Source: Neobacillus muris
GTDB taxonomy: Bacteria; Bacillota; Bacilli; Bacillales; Cytobacillaceae
Reading direction: 5' to 3'
Assembly (NCBI RefSeq): GCF_943193175.1
Contig: NZ_CALPDF010000013.1
Span: 1 to 64,000, forward strand
Length of the DNA stretch: 64,000 bases
How positions within the stretch are numbered: the stretch's first letter is position 1; each line of letters starts with the position of its first letter. The notes beneath the pieces are model-generated. The model searched no databases and was not told where the DNA came from. It was given only the letters and a program-made list of their open reading frames with translations. This document shows positions 62,686-64,000 of the stretch, one piece after another. Both the position numbers and the translations under genes were made by a program.

Positions 62686-63813
62686 ATGAATTTTACTGAA
62701 GAACAAGTGATGCTGCAAAAAATGGTCCGTGACTTTGCAGCCAGCGAGATTGAGCCGTTTGTGGAAAAAATGGAGCAAGGCAAGTTCCCCCGGGAGATTT
62801 TAAAAAAAATGGGGCAGCTGGGGCTGATGGGGATCCCGATTCCGGAAACTTACGGCGGCGCCGGAATGGACTTTATTTCCTATGTGAGCACGATCCATGA
62901 ATTGTCCAAGGTAAGCGCCACGGTGGGCGTAATCTTGTCGGTTCATACATCGGTTGGCACGAATCCGATTCTTTATTTTGGGACAGAGGAGCAAAAGCAA
63001 AAATATATTCCCAAGCTGGCTGCCGGGGAATATCTAGGGGCATTTTGTTTGACGGAAGCAGGCTCGGGCTCCGATGCAGCAAGTCTTAAGACCCGCGCGG
63101 TCAGGCAGGGTGACCACTATATCTTGAATGGTGCGAAAATGTTCATTACCAATGGCGGCGAGGCCGACATCTATATCGTGTTTGCCAAGACAAATCCCGA
63201 TAAAGGGGCGAGAGGCATCTCGGCGTTTATTGTGGAAAAAACGGCACCGGGCTTTGTGGCCGGCAAGGATGAAAAGAAAATGGGGCTTCATGGGTCACGG
63301 ACGGTCCAGCTGACCTTTGAGGATATGCAAGTCCCTGCGGAAAACCTGTTGGGCCGTGAGGGAGAGGGGTTTAAGATTGCCATGGGCAACCTCGACGTTG
63401 GGCGCATTGGGATTGCTGCCCAAGCGCTGGGGATTGCGGAAGCCGCCTTGTCCGCCGCCGCCGCATATGCGAAGGAGCGGCATCAGTTTGGCAAGCCGAT
63501 AGCTGCCCAGCAGGGGATTGCCTTTAAACTGGCGGATATGGCGACCCATGTGGAAGCAGCGAAACTATTAGTCTATCAAGCCGCGGATTTGCGGAACCGG
63601 GGCGAGAAATGCGGCAAGGAAGCTTCGATTGCCAAGCTGTTTGCCTCACGGACAGCGGTCGAGGTGGCAACGGAAGCTGTCCAGGTGTTCGGCGGCTATG
63701 GCTATACCAAAGACTACCCGGTCGAGCGGTATTTCCGCGATGCAAAGATTACGGAAATCTATGAGGGCACGAGTGAAATTCAGCGGATGGTGATTAGTAA
63801 GCACCTTTTGTAA
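62686..63813 (+). CDS. acdA: acyl-CoA dehydrogenase
   Basis: This 375-residue FAD enzyme oxidises short-chain acyl-CoA and hands electrons to ETF. Motifs are [35 protein letters not shown], the RHQFGKPI segment and the catalytic Glu in [14 protein letters not shown] 62686 follows AAGGAGCGAGG. Sequence resembles both AcdA and MmgC; placement after ywjF favours AcdA. Its probable electron route is ETF to the upstream membrane oxidoreductase. Confidence 0.93.
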   Translation: MNFTEEQVMLQKMVRDFAASEIEPFVEKMEQGKFPREILKKMGQLGLMGIPIPETYGGAGMDFISYVSTIHELSKVSATVGVILSVHTSVGTNPILYFGTEEQKQKYIPKLAAGEYLGAFCLTEAGSGSDAASLKTRAVRQGDHYILNGAKMFITNGGEADIYIVFAKTNPDKGARGISAFIVEKTAPGFVAGKDEKKMGLHGSRTVQLTFEDMQVPAENLLGREGEGFKIAMGNLDVGRIGIAAQALGIAEAALSAAAAYAKERHQFGKPIAAQQGIAFKLADMATHVEAAKLLVYQAADLRNRGEKCGKEASIAKLFASRTAVEVATEAVQVFGGYGYTKDYPVERYFRDAKITEIYEGTSEIQRMVISKHLL

Positions 63814-63854
63814 TTTGATTTGTAAATAATATCCTTTTGCGTGGCCAGCTTCCA

Positions 63855-63956
63855 ATTTTTGTAGAATTGTTGCTGGAATTTGTAGAATCTGAGGGTGATT
63901 TTGTAGAATCCACTTTAATTTTTGTAGAATCGCCTGCTGGATTTGTAGAAATCCGG
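63855..63956. repeat. 21-bp-step array, core TTTGTAGAATC (array 8)
   Basis: Five cores with TGTAGAA at 63860, 63881, 63902, 63923 and 63944 have an exact 21-bp step. The core is the reverse complement of array 6 at 39.4 kb. It follows the acyl-CoA dehydrogenase gene, with no hairpin terminator in between. Confidence 0.88.
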
Positions 63957-64000
63957 AAGCTTTAGCAAATCTTTAAGCCAATTTTTATAAAAAAACCATC

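Noticed and set aside
1..64000. Prophage, integrative element or toxin-antitoxin/defence island
   Set aside because: No integrase, phage structural, transposase or known defence genes were found; the only nuclease-like gene is the isolated NERD protein.

Overview
The window is chromosomal DNA of a spore-forming member of the Bacillaceae. The evidence is gene content (GerQ, RsfA, two small acid-soluble spore proteins, BshB2 of bacillithiol synthesis, HemQ, LipL) and strong Shine-Dalgarno sites with frequent TTG/GTG starts. The order from 39.6 to 63.8 kb (ywdI-ywdK-gerQ-hemQ-pta-lipL-rsfA-ywfO-ywgA-ywhB-ywhC-ywhD-pbpG-speE-speB-ywiB-argS-ywjE-ywjF-acdA) follows the ywd-ywj region of Bacillus subtilis. 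A perfect parS site at 39.5 kb supports an origin-proximal position. The genus is not settled. No rRNA, tRNA, phage, integrase or insertion-sequence transposase gene was seen.

Layout. 0-8.3 kb: a NERD-domain protein, a TetR-controlled ABC-2 export operon with two operators on its promoter, and a heterodimeric ABC exporter with one degenerate ATP site. 8.5-14.7 kb: an MFS transporter (NiaP-like) and a complete branched-chain amino acid ABC system (livJHMGF). 14.7-19.4 kb: a B12-binding radical SAM protein and a two-component system. 19.7-26.8 kb: housekeeping and spore genes (YbaK, a double P-loop ATPase, a 50-residue gamma-type SASP, an AlkD-like protein, a Cof-type HAD phosphatase, a PQQ-type lipoprotein, BshB2/YojF, PdxK).

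27.3-39.4 kb is a formate dehydrogenase and molybdenum-cofactor block: fdhD, a membrane-bound FDH (alpha, beta, gamma), fdhE, mobA, moeA, a MoeA/periplasmic-binding-protein fusion, moaE, moaD and a MoeB/ThiF-type protein. The FDH alpha gene is read through an in-frame UGA as selenocysteine. A bacterial SECIS hairpin with the bulged U and GGUCU loop follows the UGA directly, so the genome should encode SelA, SelB, SelD and tRNA-Sec elsewhere.

39.4-63.8 kb is the B. subtilis-like backbone. It includes a CcpA (cre) site upstream of pta, a cardiolipin synthase gene interrupted by one in-frame TAA, and a fatty-acid degradation set (membrane Fe-S oxidoreductase, thiolase, 3-hydroxyacyl-CoA dehydrogenase, acyl-CoA dehydrogenase).

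The least explained signal is between genes. Eight intergenic arrays carry short cores repeated at a nearly fixed step of 21 bp, or 20 bp in the two AT-rich arrays. Each array has its own core. Three cores occur in two arrays each, in opposite orientation. A second dispersed family is a REP-like double palindrome built on GGGGACAGTCCCC (four copies). A third is a MITE-like element starting AGAAAAGCGGAAGCGCC.
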